A DNA stretch of 64,000 nt, from contig NC_133648.1 of the NCBI RefSeq assembly GCF_009905375.1, forward strand, positions 23,925,884 to 23,989,883, given 5' to 3'. The stretch's first letter is position 1. Every line of letters starts with the position of its first letter. The notes below the pieces were generated by a model that saw only the letters and a list, made by a program, of their open reading frames with translations, had not been told where the DNA came from and did not search any database. Positions 1 to 11,207 of this stretch are shown here, in pieces. This stretch comes from Apium graveolens (lineage: Eukaryota > Streptophyta > Magnoliopsida > Apiales > Apiaceae). The translations under genes and the position numbers were made by a program.

Positions 1-1392
1 CACAAAAATCAAGGGGCCTACCCAAACATAACACCGGGGCCTTGTAACCAATAACATTCCAGAGTTACGGGCCACAAATCAAAGAAAAATGCAGAATTTT
101 TCCTAAGTCACAACAAAATCAAATGGTTTACCCGAAGACAACCCAGTACTCCCACATTCGGGAAACCTGCATAAGGGAATGGAAGACAAATGATAGGACA
201 TAATATAATTAGGCCCAAAAAATACTACAAAAACCCTATGAGAAATGATCACAGGCCTAACAGGGGTGGTCCCCGGACATGTGGCACTCACATAAGATAG
301 CAACGGTCACATATTACCAAAATTAGCATGGCAGCATCCTAGCCGTCCATGTGTCGAGACCTCAAGCTATCCCAGTAGCAAGGGGAAAGCTGGGCCCCGT
401 TGCCCATCTGGACCATTCAATTATTCACCAACCAAGATTCACCCATGGCTAGGATGAAAAGGTACAAGCCCCCAAAACCTGAAATTGGGAGCCTATAAAA
501 GGCCCCAAAATGGGGTTTTAAGGGTTACCACTTTCTTACTCTATACACACATACACACACCACAAATATATGTATATATATTCGAATAACTCACATTTCT
601 TCTTCTTCTTCTTCTTCTCCAGGAAACCCTTTTCTTATTCTTACACCGAAGTTATCGCGGGGACGCCACGCCCCCTCCGGTTCTGTTTTGCAGAAGCCCA
701 CCTTACAGCTTGACCTCGCACCCTCATTTCTGCACACACAGAGCTCAATCTTGGATAGAAAAATAAGGAAAGCCGGGGGATGAAAGGGAGTTATCCATTA
801 GTGCATCAGGCCGTCAGCTACTCATAGGCGGCGATTTCCACCTACAGTTTCAACCCATTTTTTTTATTATTTTTCTCCGTAAGAATTCTTGTTTTGTTGA
901 ACGTTTAACAGTTCAGCATTCTTTTATATTACATTTTAATATTTTTAATTATTACCCTAAAATATTAACGATTACCTATATATATATATATAATAACAGG
1001 TGAATAGAGTGATGACGTGGTAGTTTTGAAATTTTTTAAAATATTTTTATTGCCCCTGGTTTAGTTAAATCCTTTAATTAAGGCGATGGAGTCGAGCTCT
1101 CTGTTCACGAGTGTTCGATTCCACCTAAATGTATATTTTTGACTTTTTGATAAAATTTTTGTATCACTTTAGTCAAAGGGAAATAGATCATAATTAAATA
1201 TTAGTCCACTTCAAACTTTTAAAGTAAGCAGACTCCAATATAAACTTAAACCGTTAATAGGGACATATTATCACTTTTGATTCATTAAATGTAACTATAG
1301 TACAAAGTTGCGCTAAGCGCGACACTAAAATTATTCTAATTATTTCATAATATATTCGAGAGAGATCAATTATTTAACAGTTGATACCATAA
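1..1392. other. Non-coding repeat-derived DNA with promoter-like stretch
   Basis: No believable coding region. A TATA box (TATAAAA, 494-500) is followed by a CA-rich run and a CTT microsatellite (about 598-620), then a GC-richer block near 650-840. This resembles the transcription-start half of a plant LTR, but neither LTR end is visible, so the assignment is open. From about 900 the DNA becomes AT-rich, with a TA dinucleotide run near 978. A tRNA-like box B (GTTCGATTCC, about 1113) hints at a decayed SINE. Confidence 0.35.
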
Positions 1393-2383
1393 ATTTTAAA
1401 TAGGGTTAATGGCATTTGGTCACTCAACTAACCACTAACTTTAAATTGGGTTATCAGACTGAAAAAAAATTCAGTCAACTCATTGGACAATTAAAAATAT
1501 TTAATCAGGTCATTTATTGTTACCAACATTAAGTAAAGGACCGAAAGATGAATCAGTGTGCTGACTTGGCTACTTTTTCTCCAACTGACATGGGCATCTC
1601 ATTAAACACTATACCCAGCCCATCCACCCGAACAAGTGCATATATTTCCCATTTAGTTCTTTTTATATTCATAAAATCTCCATCTTCTTCTTTTAATTTT
1701 CCATCTTCTCCATTCTTCTTTCTTCCTTGTAAACAAATTAAGAACCCTAATTTTACCACAAAAAACATTTACATCCACACAATTTAATAGAAGTAAAGAG
1801 ATATTTCACCCTAATTCTTAATGGTAGAATTTTATCATCTTCAACAAACATTATTTTCATCTTTAATAATTAAGATTTCATCTTCTTCAACGTTTGATTG
1901 AGTTAGACGAACCTCTAACACCCAATCCAGTTCGTACCATCTTTGCAATCAGGGCAAATATTATCTTCATCTTCGATGACAATGTCATCTTCTTCATCGT
2001 TTGGTTGAGTTGCACCAACCTGTAGCAGACATCAATTTTGTACAATCTTTGCAATTAAGGTTTAGGATGTGTTATGTGAGTTTTTTTATTAGGGATTTGA
2101 CTATGAATATAGGGTATGGGTTACAACTAGGTTGAGTTATTATATGGTGGTTTTATAATTGGGCGGGTTTTCTGTGTGATGTGGCTGCTAATCTGGTGCA
2201 ATTTAACGGAGATTCGTCTAAAGTCAACGCCATTTAACGGTTGTGAAAGTTTGAGCATGCATAATGATTAAACTGAATACTTTTATTAGTTATGTGATCT
2301 AACCGAAAAAATTTCAGTTTAATAACTCAATTGAAAGTTAGCGATCAGTTGAGTAACCAAAATATTATTAACCCATTTTAAAT
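1393..2383. mobile_element. Mutator-like (MULE) non-autonomous element, 973 bp
   Basis: The element is 1402-2374. It begins agggttaatggcattt and ends with an inverted version (ggttactcaact read on the minus strand against ggtcactcaact on the plus). The imperfect terminal inverted repeats extend for well over 100 bp. It is flanked by a perfect 9-bp target duplication, attttaaat, at 1393-1401 and 2375-2383, the length typical of Mutator superfamily elements. The interior has no transposase; the short ORF across 1548-1787 is pyrimidine-rich low complexity and is not called. The superfamily rests on long TIRs plus the 9-bp duplication. Confidence 0.85.
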
Positions 2384-2994
2384 TTAATTGAGTAACATTT
2401 TAAAAGCTGTCACTCATAATATATATATATATATTGAGTATTAATTTAAGAATTCATTTAATTAAAACATCACTTTATTCAAGTACAATATAAAAACAAA
2501 AAGTGCATTTTTCATTTAATCGACGAGTCATAGTAAAATTAATAAACCAACCAATGTACCTTATTTTACCTCTACTAAACTAATAATGTAATATAATTTT
2601 CTAAAATTTTAGTAAAACTATTATATATTTTAAATCTTATATAAATTGTAAAAATCAAATTTTATTCGTGCTTACAAAAATGACCGAACTTTTAATCGGC
2701 CTTTTAGGATTTCTTTTTCAAATGGGTTTGAATTTGGAAAAATGGGCCAAAATGTTACTATTTCAGTAAAAACTGCCCAAAATGTCAATTATCAGAATTA
2801 TGGTCCAAAATGTCAATTTATAACAGTGTATCGTGTAGCGTTTTGAAATTAGGACAAAATGATACACGAAATAGCATTATGTCACCTTTTTTTTTGAAAA
2901 AGTACACCCACGCTCCTTGAAGTAGCATTAAGGTTTTTTTTTATTATTTTTTGTTCATTTTACTTTTTAAGCTTTTATTGTGCAATATTTTAGG

Positions 2995-3132
2995 GCCGGA
3001 AACAACACTTAATGTTACGTTACAGATTCTGGCTCAGGAGGCATAATCATAAATTCTCCTCCCGTGTGAATCGAACCTGTGATCAAAGAATAGTTATCCC
3101 CTCCTTAACCAACTAAGTCAACTCTTGCGGGC
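2995..3132 (-). mobile_element. tRNA-derived SINE-like element
   Basis: Read on the minus strand, the segment starts near 3131 with a tRNA-like head. A box A-like TGACTTAGTTGG is followed about 35 bases later by a box B-like GGTTCGATTCA, the spacing of an internal RNA polymerase III promoter. The downstream body runs to about 2995. It does not fold into an obvious functional tRNA, and no clear 3' tail or target duplication was found, so it is an old or partial SINE at best. Confidence 0.5.
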
Positions 3133-3147
3133 ACATACACCGACTTA

Positions 3148-3250
3148 TGGTTTAGGATTTAGAGTTTAGGGTCTTTAGGCCCTAACCTCTATAGCCTAAA
3201 CCCTAAATTAATCTAGGGTTTAGGGTCTTTAGGCCGTAAACCCTAGAAAC
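3148..3250. repeat. Degenerate plant telomere-like repeats
   Basis: Several scattered copies of the plant telomere motif TTTAGGG and its complement CCCTAAA lie in both orientations within about 100 bases, mixed with 'tctttagg' spacers. This looks like a short interstitial telomere-like or telo-box-like stretch, not a real telomere, because the repeats are neither tandem in one orientation nor terminal. Confidence 0.4.
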
Positions 3251-4105
3251 CAAAATTGTAAACTATAAATTAAACAATTTTAAAATTTAAGGGTGTAGCT
3301 TAATTAAATAATTTTTAAAATTTAAGGGTTTACCATTCCTATTTTGGGTTTTAGAAATAATTTTAATTTTTTTTATTAATTTAGGATTTAATAGTTTTTT
3401 AATTGGGTTTTTAAAAATTATTTTAAAAAAATAATCTATATAAAATGATATATAAAATAGTGTCTTGGGATAAAAACGCTACATGATGTAGTGTTTTGTG
3501 CCAAAACACTACATCATGTAGCATTTTGGCTTGGGGCACTACACCATAAAATGCCTACTGTAACACCAAAAAAACGTTGTATTAGGGGGTAAATATGTTG
3601 CGCTTGCCCTATTTTTAAGCTAAGGTAACATTTTCTTAAGGATAGGTTTTTCCATGTTGCCTTAGGGGTCTAAGGTAACATCTTTGGTGCCTAAGGCAAC
3701 ATCGTGTTTTAACTTGTTTATATGTTGCCTTAGCTTGCTAATACAACAGAAAGAGAGATCAGTTGTAACTTATTTTTTATGTTACCTTAGAGTTTCAAAA
3801 TGTTTTTAAAAAAGTGGGACCCACATATAGGACCACAGTTATTACGTGGAATATGGGTCCCATTTTTTTATATTGTAACATTTTATAAAGCTAATGTAAC
3901 ACTTTTCTAATAAAAAAAATGAAAATTTGTTGTTGATATTTATGCAATCCCAAAGCAAATTCATTAACCCAACGATCCATCCAACAATATCATTTCATAA
4001 AACCGATGTACAATTAAATGTACAATATCTAATACATCCCAAACTTCTTAATCTACTAAATACAAACATTACAAGTCTAATTTACGAGAATCGTAATTAA
4101 CTCAA

Positions 4106-4539
4106 CTAATCCGGCACTATCTGCATGATGGCAAACTTTGCAGCTTTGGAGCTTCCTCTTCCTAGCTCATTTGAGACTCGCTCACTAGACGTTTTATGCA
4201 AAAACAAGTACATGTAATGTAAGTGACTGAAAATGCAGTTGTCTTAGTAAAACTGATTTTCCCTTTGATAAGTTATGGAGGATAATCGTAAAACAAAACA
4301 CAGTTGTTACTACCTTGCTGCAGCCAAAAACCCAAGAGCTATCATCATTTCCCAACCATTGATACTGAGGCTGCCAAAAGAGAAAACATTTATTTCTTAA
4401 AATTAAATGATGATGCCAAATTATTACAGTGGAATTGTGTATAAATATATACCAGATGGAAAGGGCATCAATGGCAACCTCTGCATTCTTCATGTTCCCT
4501 GTCAAAAGAATTAGTATCGTGTTGTACCACAGTTCGAGG
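4106..4539 (-). pseudogene. MATE efflux transporter (DETOXIFICATION-type) gene fragment, three exons
   Basis: Three consecutive exons of a plant MATE-family membrane transporter are recognisable on the minus strand, with introns kept. Exon A (4539 to 4453) reads through WYNTILILLTGNMKNAEVAI and ends in DALSI. Exon B (4370 to 4314) holds NGWEMMIALGFLAAA. Exon C (4184 to about 4106) holds RVSNELGRGSSKAAKFAIMQ. Each junction has an AG acceptor and a GT donor, and exon lengths of 87 and 57 bases keep the phase, so the three exons join in frame. MATE proteins export organic cations or metabolites by proton or sodium antiport across the plasma or vacuolar membrane; this fragment covers only the middle to C-terminal half. 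Upstream and downstream exons are absent. It lies wholly within the CACTA element and is therefore a captured fragment, not a working gene. Confidence 0.87.
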
Positions 4540-5620
4540 CTGCGAAAGAAATCACATTTCTAAAATTAACACGCAGAGTTTGTGGAATAAAAAATAATGA
4601 TCATGGTTTATAAGAATATGTATCAAGCAACGGCCTCCAAATGACAGTTGGTGATGTGCTCATTGTGCAGAAAGGGTATAAAAAAAGAAATGCAAAATAT
4701 TAGATGTGTTTGGACATGTCAAGAAGCATAATAACACTGTGTCTGGTAATCACGTTTATCAGCGAGCCAGCCAAAGTTTAAATGTAGGCAAGCTGTAAAT
4801 ATTGTGATGTGCACAAAAAGACATGCAAGCTCAGGAGAACAATAAACTGAAATAATAGAGCCATTTTCTCTAAGTACATTTGATACACTAAACCATGTCA
4901 TACAATGCTCCGCTCATATATACTAATCCCTGAGAGAAGCTGGCAGCTACATTGCTAAGTCAAGTTGAATTTGTACAATTCAATGGATCTGTATATATCT
5001 TAAACTTTCTATACATCTGTTGCATATGCATGAGCCCAGTATTATACACTACGAAGTACATTTACATTTTAATTTCAAGACCAATAAAGACAGTACTTAA
5101 TTCAACTTACAATTGGCAAAGTTCCTTGGGAATATGGCAAAGTCTTACTAATATGGAGGTCCAATCGCTGTGTCCATTTCCATGCATTTGTGCGCCACAT
5201 TTTTCACTAACAGGTTCACTGAGAATTACAAAATCTAGGCTTAATGTTGAACAGATAGAGCTCGTTAATGGAGTTCAGGAGATTAGTTTTTCTTCCTAAC
5301 CTTCTTATAGCAGAACAACAGAGGAAAACTACGTAGGAAGCCATAATGCCAGAATATAGAAGGCCTCTATTCACCTGCTTTAATCATCAGAATGTCAAAA
5401 AAACATAGCAGTTTCTTGCTCAAATATTTTTCTTAAAATATCTAATGAACTTGCGCATCATAAAAGTTGAAATAAGAAGAAGAAAAAGGAATGTGAAATG
5501 CACACCTTAGAACTGATTACTTATATATCTAAGACTTATTATATCTTTTACTTTTCTGGCTGCAACGCCAATATCTTACAGGCTAGCCATATCTTCCCTT
5601 GAATTGTAACTTGTATATTA

Positions 5621-5781
5621 CTAAATTGTTCTAGCAGGGAGCCTAAGAGGCACATGACAGGGAGCATTGGTATGAGCCTGAGTATACCTTTCGGAACAAC
5701 TTTAGATACATCATGGCAATAATAAAGAGATAAAATTGCAGAAGTCCAGACCAAAAGATAGTTTTTAATCTCACTAGACAA
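5621..5781 (-). pseudogene. Wax-synthase-like acyltransferase N-terminal fragment, copy 1
   Basis: The minus-strand translation, from about 5781 downward, contains EIKNYLLVWTSAILSLYYCH followed by SKVVPKGILRLIPMLPVMC. This matches the N-terminal first membrane segment of plant wax ester synthases (long-chain-alcohol O-fatty-acyltransferases, ER membrane). The expected initiator methionine is a TTG codon here. Homology stops after about 55 residues; the catalytic MBOAT-like region is missing. A close second copy lies at 6328-6485, so the captured fragment was duplicated inside the CACTA element. The family call rests on recognition of this one block. Confidence 0.75.
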
Positions 5782-6327
5782 GGAAACTGGAAATACGTCA
5801 GTATTGCAACATCAACAACCTACATTGCATAATCCATGAGAACTCTGAAAGAAACTCTGAGACTGCAAAACTTGAAAAATGAAATTAAAGAGTCAGTGTC
5901 CAATGTCCAGCAAAACTGACCGAATATAAAAGATTAGATAGTATTCTCTGAATATAGGTCTGTTAAAATGCATGACCATTCCAAGACATAAACCCAGTTC
6001 ACAGAAAATAACATTTAATCAAAATCTAACACATTCTGTTGAGTTCAGAGATAAGGACAAGTTAACTATAATGCGGATAAAGGAACTAGAACATTAGCTT
6101 AAAAAATCATATTTCATTTAAATTGTTCATAATAGAACACTTAGTCCAACACTGTTTCACACTTCAACATACTGCTATGTCGAGACATTCAATTATTCAA
6201 AGAGCGCATACTAATACTATCATTAATAATAATGTGTACAGTAGAAGCATAAGACATGAAAACAAGAGTGAAGATTAAAAAAGACGTTACTTTTTCATGC
6301 AAGATATTTAGACTAAATTGTATATCC

Positions 6328-6485
6328 CTAAATTGTTCTAGCGGGGAGCTTAAGAGGCACATGACAGGGAGAATTGGTATGAGCCTGAGTATACCTTTTG
6401 GAACAAATTTAGATACACCATGGCAATAATAAAGAGATAAAACTACAGAAGTTCAGACCAAAAGATAGTTTTTAATCTCCCCGAG
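6328..6485 (-). pseudogene. Wax-synthase-like fragment, copy 2 (nonsense-mutated)
   Basis: This is a direct repeat of 5621-5781 on the same strand, with scattered mismatches. Translation gives EIKNYLLV, then a TGA where copy 1 has the tryptophan codon TGG, then VPKGILRLIPILPVMC. It is clearly non-functional. The shared boundaries (both stop at ctaaattgttctagc) show duplication within the transposon and not two independent captures. Confidence 0.75.
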
Positions 6486-6983
6486 TTTCTGCATACATAT
6501 TTTTCAAACATATCTAGTGAGAACAAGTCATACCGTAGATATTAAGAAATTGAACTTGATGAAATATGATTAACAAACCTTGTAACCTTTTGGTGCAGAA
6601 GTAAATGCGCAAACAGTAAGGTAACCATTAGTTAAAGGGTGTTTGAAATGGGCATATTTTCTTATCAACTTTCTAGAAAAGAAGTTAGTTTATGAAATAA
6701 ATTCACTCATGATATCACCAAAAAAAGGCGCAAAAGCTCCAAAAATACCAAAAATCAGAATCAAAATACCTAAAATTAAAACTCCAAAGCTCCAATTCTA
6801 CCAAAGAAGACCCGAAGTCAAAGACATAGAAATTAGTTGAAGGCCCTAATTTAAACTAAAAAATTGAAACCCCATTTCTAAGAAGCCCTAATTTGAAGTT
6901 TTCAAATTAGGCACGACCGTAGCTTTGAATCAATTAATTTGTAGACTCATTGATCTAATTATGTAGTCGGTGTGAATAACAAA

Positions 6984-7200
6984 GAGCGAGAGAGTGAGAA
7001 TTGGGACTGAGAAATCGGGGTTGGGAGAGAGACAACGGGGTTGGACAGAGACAGAGATGGGTCATAGATTATGGTAAGATAATGGTAGGGGGAGAGAGTG
7101 GTAGAGAGAGTAGCGACATAGTACAGAGAGAGAGAGTGCCGAGAGAGATGGGTAACAAGAGAGTGTGTGTTGAGAGAGAATGAGAGGCGGACTGAAAGAG
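6984..7200 (+). repeat. GA-rich low-complexity stretch
   Basis: An irregular run of gagaga, gggag and similar purine-rich words on the plus strand inside CACTA 1, with no coding signal that survives scrutiny. It may be a 5' untranslated or promoter-type GAGA tract captured with a host gene, but nothing proves that. Confidence 0.45.
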
Positions 7201-7747
7201 AACTATAACGAGGGAGATGTCAAATTTTTCAATTTTTCTAAAAAAATTGGGCGGCTTTTTGTCCAAAATTTCCCTCTCTCTGCAAATTACTTGGGCCCAT
7301 AATTTGGATATATATTCAGGCCCAAACTGCAACAATTATGTAATAATTAATATTCAAATATTTATACAATTTTTATATATTTTAATATATTATATAAATT
7401 CGTATATTACAGTTTTATATTTTTTTTGTTTTGTTATAAAAATATCGTGTATCATATATCTCTTATATTAAATTTGTATTAGTATATCGGCTTAGAATCT
7501 TGAAAAATGAATTAAAATTAATATTTAATCTTAAAAATATTATAATTATGTTTTAATACTCTAAGGTGACACTTTGACAAAAATGTTTCAAGCTACAACA
7601 CTTTCTACCTAATGCAACATTAGGTTTTTGGCTAAGGTAACATAAAAACCACAATGTTAGATTAGCTCATGAGTACCATATCTAGGGTAACATATTAGGT
7701 AACATTCTTTAATGAGGGCATTGTGATAGGACTTATATGGTGTAGTG

Positions 7748-8310
7748 GGGTGCGCAAAAATTTCCATAATCGTCCAAACCAACTGTTTCAAACCGCCAAA
7801 ACCGAAGATTTATAATTTTGTAACATTTTGGATCATTTATGGTTTCATTTTTCCAAAATCCAAAAACTAACGGGTTGGTTTGGATTTGTATTTTATACCG
7901 TCCGTTATATCCAAACCACCTGAATATATTAAAATATTTAAATTATATATTTTGAGGATACATTTATTACATGAATTACTAATATTTATATGTAGTTGAA
8001 TCCATATTATGTTAAGTACACTTGGATGTTAAATATATATTAAAGTTAAAAGATCCAAATTATTACATGATGAACTTGTTTAATTGATAATTTATTAACT
8101 TAAATAATTTTTACCTTGCACATATATGAATATATTTTTCTTAACGGTTTAGATGGAAACCGCCCAACCCGAACCGTTATAATTTGGGTGATTTGGTTAT
8201 ATCAGTAACAGTTATGGTTACGATAATGGTTAGATAAATTGTAAAACCGCCAAATTTAGTTTGGATGATTATGAGCTCTATACCCGCCCATTTCACCCCA
8301 TACTCGCCCC
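7748..8310. mobile_element. Putative inverted-repeat element cut at its edge by CACTA 1
   Basis: The left side reads ggggtgcgcaaaaatttcc followed by ataatcgtccaaaccaa. The right side (about 8235-8305), read in reverse, gives ggggtgaaatgggcggg followed by ataatcatccaaactaa. Both are followed inward by an 'accgcc' phrase, which supports long imperfect inverted ends of a hAT-like MITE about 550 bp long. The CACTA insertion lies exactly at its left end, so no clean target duplication can be read. Confidence 0.4.
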
Positions 8311-8356
8311 AAGTTTTGACTATTAAAAAAAGTTAAAAACATAGTAGCGCTACGTT

Positions 8357-8881
8357 ATATAGAGTAGGGCTGTCAAACGCGTAATTCGGATACGGATCCG
8401 TAATCATCGGATTCGAATACATATTATATCCCCTTTATTTCGGATATGGATAATATCTGCTTTTTCTCGGATACGAATGCGGATATTTTGGATGAATATC
8501 AGATTTTTTGAAACTTGTTGTTGCCCCTACCATTTTGACGATGATTATAGAATATTTTCTACGATTAAATACAAAAAATATATTTATATATGTATAAAGT
8601 ATGTGTACAATTAAATAAAATTTGTATAAACATATTATTTAATACATTTACACACACTATAAACTAAAAAATAAATTTTAAATTATATATAATTGTATAT
8701 TTATATAATTGAAATATCATATATGTATTTAGTTTCGGATTCGAATATCCCGAATTCGGATACGGATAATATCCGCTTTTTTTCGGATGCAGATAATATC
8801 CGTTTTTTCTCGGATACGGATGTGGATTTTTCGGACGAATATCAGATTTTTACAAATTTTTTTGACAGCCCTAATATAGAG
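8357..8881. mobile_element. hAT-type MITE, 509 bp
   Basis: The element is 8365-8873. It starts TAGGGCTGTCAAA and ends TTTGACAGCCCTA, with a perfect 8-bp target duplication atatagag at 8357-8364 and 8874-8881, typical of the hAT superfamily. The interior is dominated by repeated 'cggata' and 'atatccg' words and has no transposase. A related copy at 27519-30680 carries a nested CACTA. The 69-codon ORF inside is an accident of the cggata repeats. Confidence 0.88.
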
Positions 8882-9839
8882 TATGCCTTTGGAATAAAAT
8901 GAAAAAGAAGATATAAAATGCTACATCATATAGCGTTTTGGGTTATTTTTCAAATACTATATGATGTATCGTCTTGAAGTGATATTTTGGACATATTTTT
9001 AAATATTATTTTGGACAATTGAAATGATATTTTGGACTTTTTTTAAATATTATATTGGGCCATTTTTTACTACTTTACCTCACAATGACCATTGGGCTGA
9101 ACACCCTCTAAGTTGGAACTTCTCATTATTTCAATTTTCAACATCTGTGTTTTGTTTATAACCAAGTAGCAGAAACAACATTAAAATATAAGATATACAA
9201 ATTTGTGATAATTATATTTTTCACAAACTTACAAATTTGTGAAAATTATATTTTTCCTTTACCTACACACACATGTTCTTTTGCATCATTGGACATCTTA
9301 GGCATTATCAAACATTTACAAAATGACCACTGACCATCACACTTTGTATAGTAAAGGGATTATATCAAATTGTTATGGCTCATTCAGATGCAACATTTTT
9401 GCGAGTATCTATACCTATTAAGCAAAATAAATGAGGTACTGTATATGTTATACTACACCAGTACTGAAAAAAGTTTTTCGATTGTTACCGAGACATCTTC
9501 TTATGATCCATAAGAACACATGTAACCATTAAAAATTTAAAGTACATATTTTGTTTAACGCTCAAAACTTTTTGGAGAACAAAATCCTTTCATTAATATT
9601 CAAGTGTTCACCAAGTAATAATTCCTGTAATTTTCTTTGCATATCACGATCATATTTTTTTGGTCCATCTGTATGTTTTTAATCATTCGTCAATATAATT
9701 AAGCGGATGATCATTTCAGAATACGAGGTTGTGATTCGTTTCATTTATAAGAAGGAATACGTGCGTCTATATGTTATTTGTTTTCCGATAATATAATTAG
9801 AAGGGTGATTATTTAGTTTTTAAGTTTGCAAAATGTCGG
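8882..9839. other. Gene-free AT-rich stretch
   Basis: Nothing coding. It includes palindromic phrases around acaaatttgtgaaaatt (about 9190-9250) and the mirrored 'gcgttttg / gatattttgg' words noted at 2740-2900. It ends in the terminal structure of a Helitron (next entry), so part of it probably belongs to that element. Confidence 0.4.
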
Positions 9840-9875
9840 ATAATAAGCGTGCGTAACGCATACCAAAGTCCCTAG
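9840..9875 (+). mobile_element. Helitron 3' terminus (hairpin + CTAG)
   Basis: A short hairpin (gcgt at 9847-9850 pairing with acgc at 9856-9859) is followed 12 bases later by CTAG (9872-9875) and then T, the 3' signature of plant Helitrons. The sequence immediately to its right (tttttagcaaatatttatt) is shared with 48795 onward in the partner duplicated block, while the sequence to its left is not. This fits an insertion edge. The matching 5' TC end was not identified. Confidence 0.55.
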
Positions 9876-10360
9876 TTTTTAGCAAATATTTATTATTTTT
9901 ATAACTTAAATATACATATATGAGTTGTATTTGAGTTAAAATTTAAATATGGGACATATAAATAATTTTGAAATAAAATGGGATACATTTATAAAGTGAC
10001 CCCTCAATTTGGGACAATTACACAAATTTCCTTTTATTTTTTATATTATATTCAAATATTTTAAATTATTACTTAAAATTTAACGATTATTATTTACAAT
10101 ATCAAATTGATAAATAAATTAAATATAACTTATTTTACATCTATTAGTGTAATATAATTTTAATAAAAGTTATTTAATGTGCAATTTTAGTCCACCGTTT
10201 CATCTTTTCTCCTTCCTTCTTCCTATTTGGTTGAACGCACAACACTTCGACATCATTTCATTTATTTTTTATATTACATTCAAATATTCTCAATTATTAC
10301 TTAAAATTTAATAATTGTTATTTACAATATCAAATTGATAAATCAATCAAATATAACTTA
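9876..10360. repeat. Left part of segmental duplication copy 1
   Basis: This stretch matches about 48790-49280 base for base with modest divergence, including a distinctive block near 10180-10240 (ctccttccttcttcctattt). It is separated from the rest of copy 1 (27356 onward) only by the Helitron inserted at 10361. No coding content. Confidence 0.8.
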
Positions 10361-10471
10361 TCTATTATATATATTATAGAGCAAATAGGGGTTTGGATGA
10401 GATAATTTAATCATATTAAATTTACAAAATTGCCCCTCATAATTGTATGTTAATAATTATTTTAATTTAAT

Positions 10472-11207
10472 ATTCATGCATTAATTACCTCTAATTTAAT
10501 ATGCATGTATTAAATATTATATCTCATTATTGCGTATATTTATTACTACTTAATTATTTAATATTAACAATTTATAAATATATGGATAAATTAAATACAT
10601 TTTTAAGGAAAAAAATAATATTAGTGTACAAAGATCGAAGCACAAATAATAGAATTTATTTTTTATTCTAAGAATGGGAGAACTATTATAAAATAGTATA
10701 ATTTTCATAAAATGGTTAAAGCTATACGTAAACAACGATTAGATTGAAATTTTAAAGATATGTATATATATATGATATAATACTGAAATTTTTTAACCGT
10801 ATGAATATATAACATATATTAAACTTTCATGCATATAAGAAAAATAGTTGAAAAAACTCGAGAATCAATAATATTACACATACTTTGAATTGATGAGATC
10901 GTTAGTCCAACACATACTTCCGGTCAGAATCAACTATTATGTACCTCACTTATCGCACTTTTAGCATTCAAATACATTAGGTATTCAAAAAATTAATATG
11001 CATGCATTAATTACCTCTAATTTCATATGCATGTATGAAATATTATGTCTCATTATTACCTACATTTATTACTACTTTTAATATTAACAATTTATACCTA
11101 TATGAATAAATTAAATATATTTTTTAAGGAGAAAAATAATATTAGTGTATAAAGATCGAAGCACGAATAGTAGAAATCATTATTTATTCTAAGAATGTGG
11201 TAAACTA
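10472..11207 (+). repeat. Direct duplication of about 526 bp inside the Helitron
   Basis: Unit 1 is about 10472-10997. Unit 2 begins about 10998 and runs to 11207, then resumes after the copia insertion at 26586-26890. Shared landmarks are the 'attaattacctctaatt' phrase, 'gtgtataaagatcgaagcac', and the later 'acatacttccggt' and 'cttatcgcacttttagc'. The copia element landed in the middle of unit 2, so the duplication is older than that insertion. Confidence 0.8.

Larger units (their letters stand above)
2384..3536. other. AT-rich non-coding DNA left of the first CACTA element
   Basis: No genes. Around 2740-2900 and again beyond the CACTA at about 8930-9080 there are similar phrases (gccaaaatg, gcgttttg) in opposite orientation. 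The whole 2.7-9.1 kb stretch may therefore once have been one inverted-repeat element into which the CACTA and a hAT MITE later inserted. A SINE-like and a telomere-like segment inside this interval are listed separately. Confidence 0.35.
3534..7750. mobile_element. CACTA transposon 1 (non-autonomous, gene-fragment carrying)
   Basis: The element spans 3537-7747 (4211 bp). It starts CACTACACCATAAAA and ends with the inverse TTATATGGTGTAGTG, flanked by the 3-bp target duplication ggg (3534-3536, 7748-7750). Both are hallmarks of the En/Spm (CACTA) superfamily. Subterminal regions (about 3600-3800 and 7560-7710) hold many short copies of taaggtaacat or its inverse, as expected for transposase-binding repeats. 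No transposase was recognised inside. The cargo is MATE transporter exons (4106-4539) and two wax-synthase fragments (5621-5781, 6328-6485), all on the minus strand. The remaining interior (about 4600-5600, 6500-7500) has no recognisable gene; a purine-rich stretch lies near 6980-7200. Confidence 0.9.

Noticed and set aside
1548..1787. 79-codon ORF (plus) and overlapping 71-codon ORF (minus)
   Set aside because: Both lie inside the Mutator-like element in pyrimidine-rich low-complexity DNA and overlap on opposite strands; no family resemblance.
3148..3250. Possible true telomere or chromosome-end relic
   Set aside because: Repeats are few, in both orientations and surrounded by ordinary repeat DNA; telo-like words are common in plant intergenic sequence.
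4952..5299. 115-codon plus-strand ORF inside CACTA 1
   Set aside because: No recognisable domain, AT-rich composition, and the clear gene pieces nearby are all on the minus strand.
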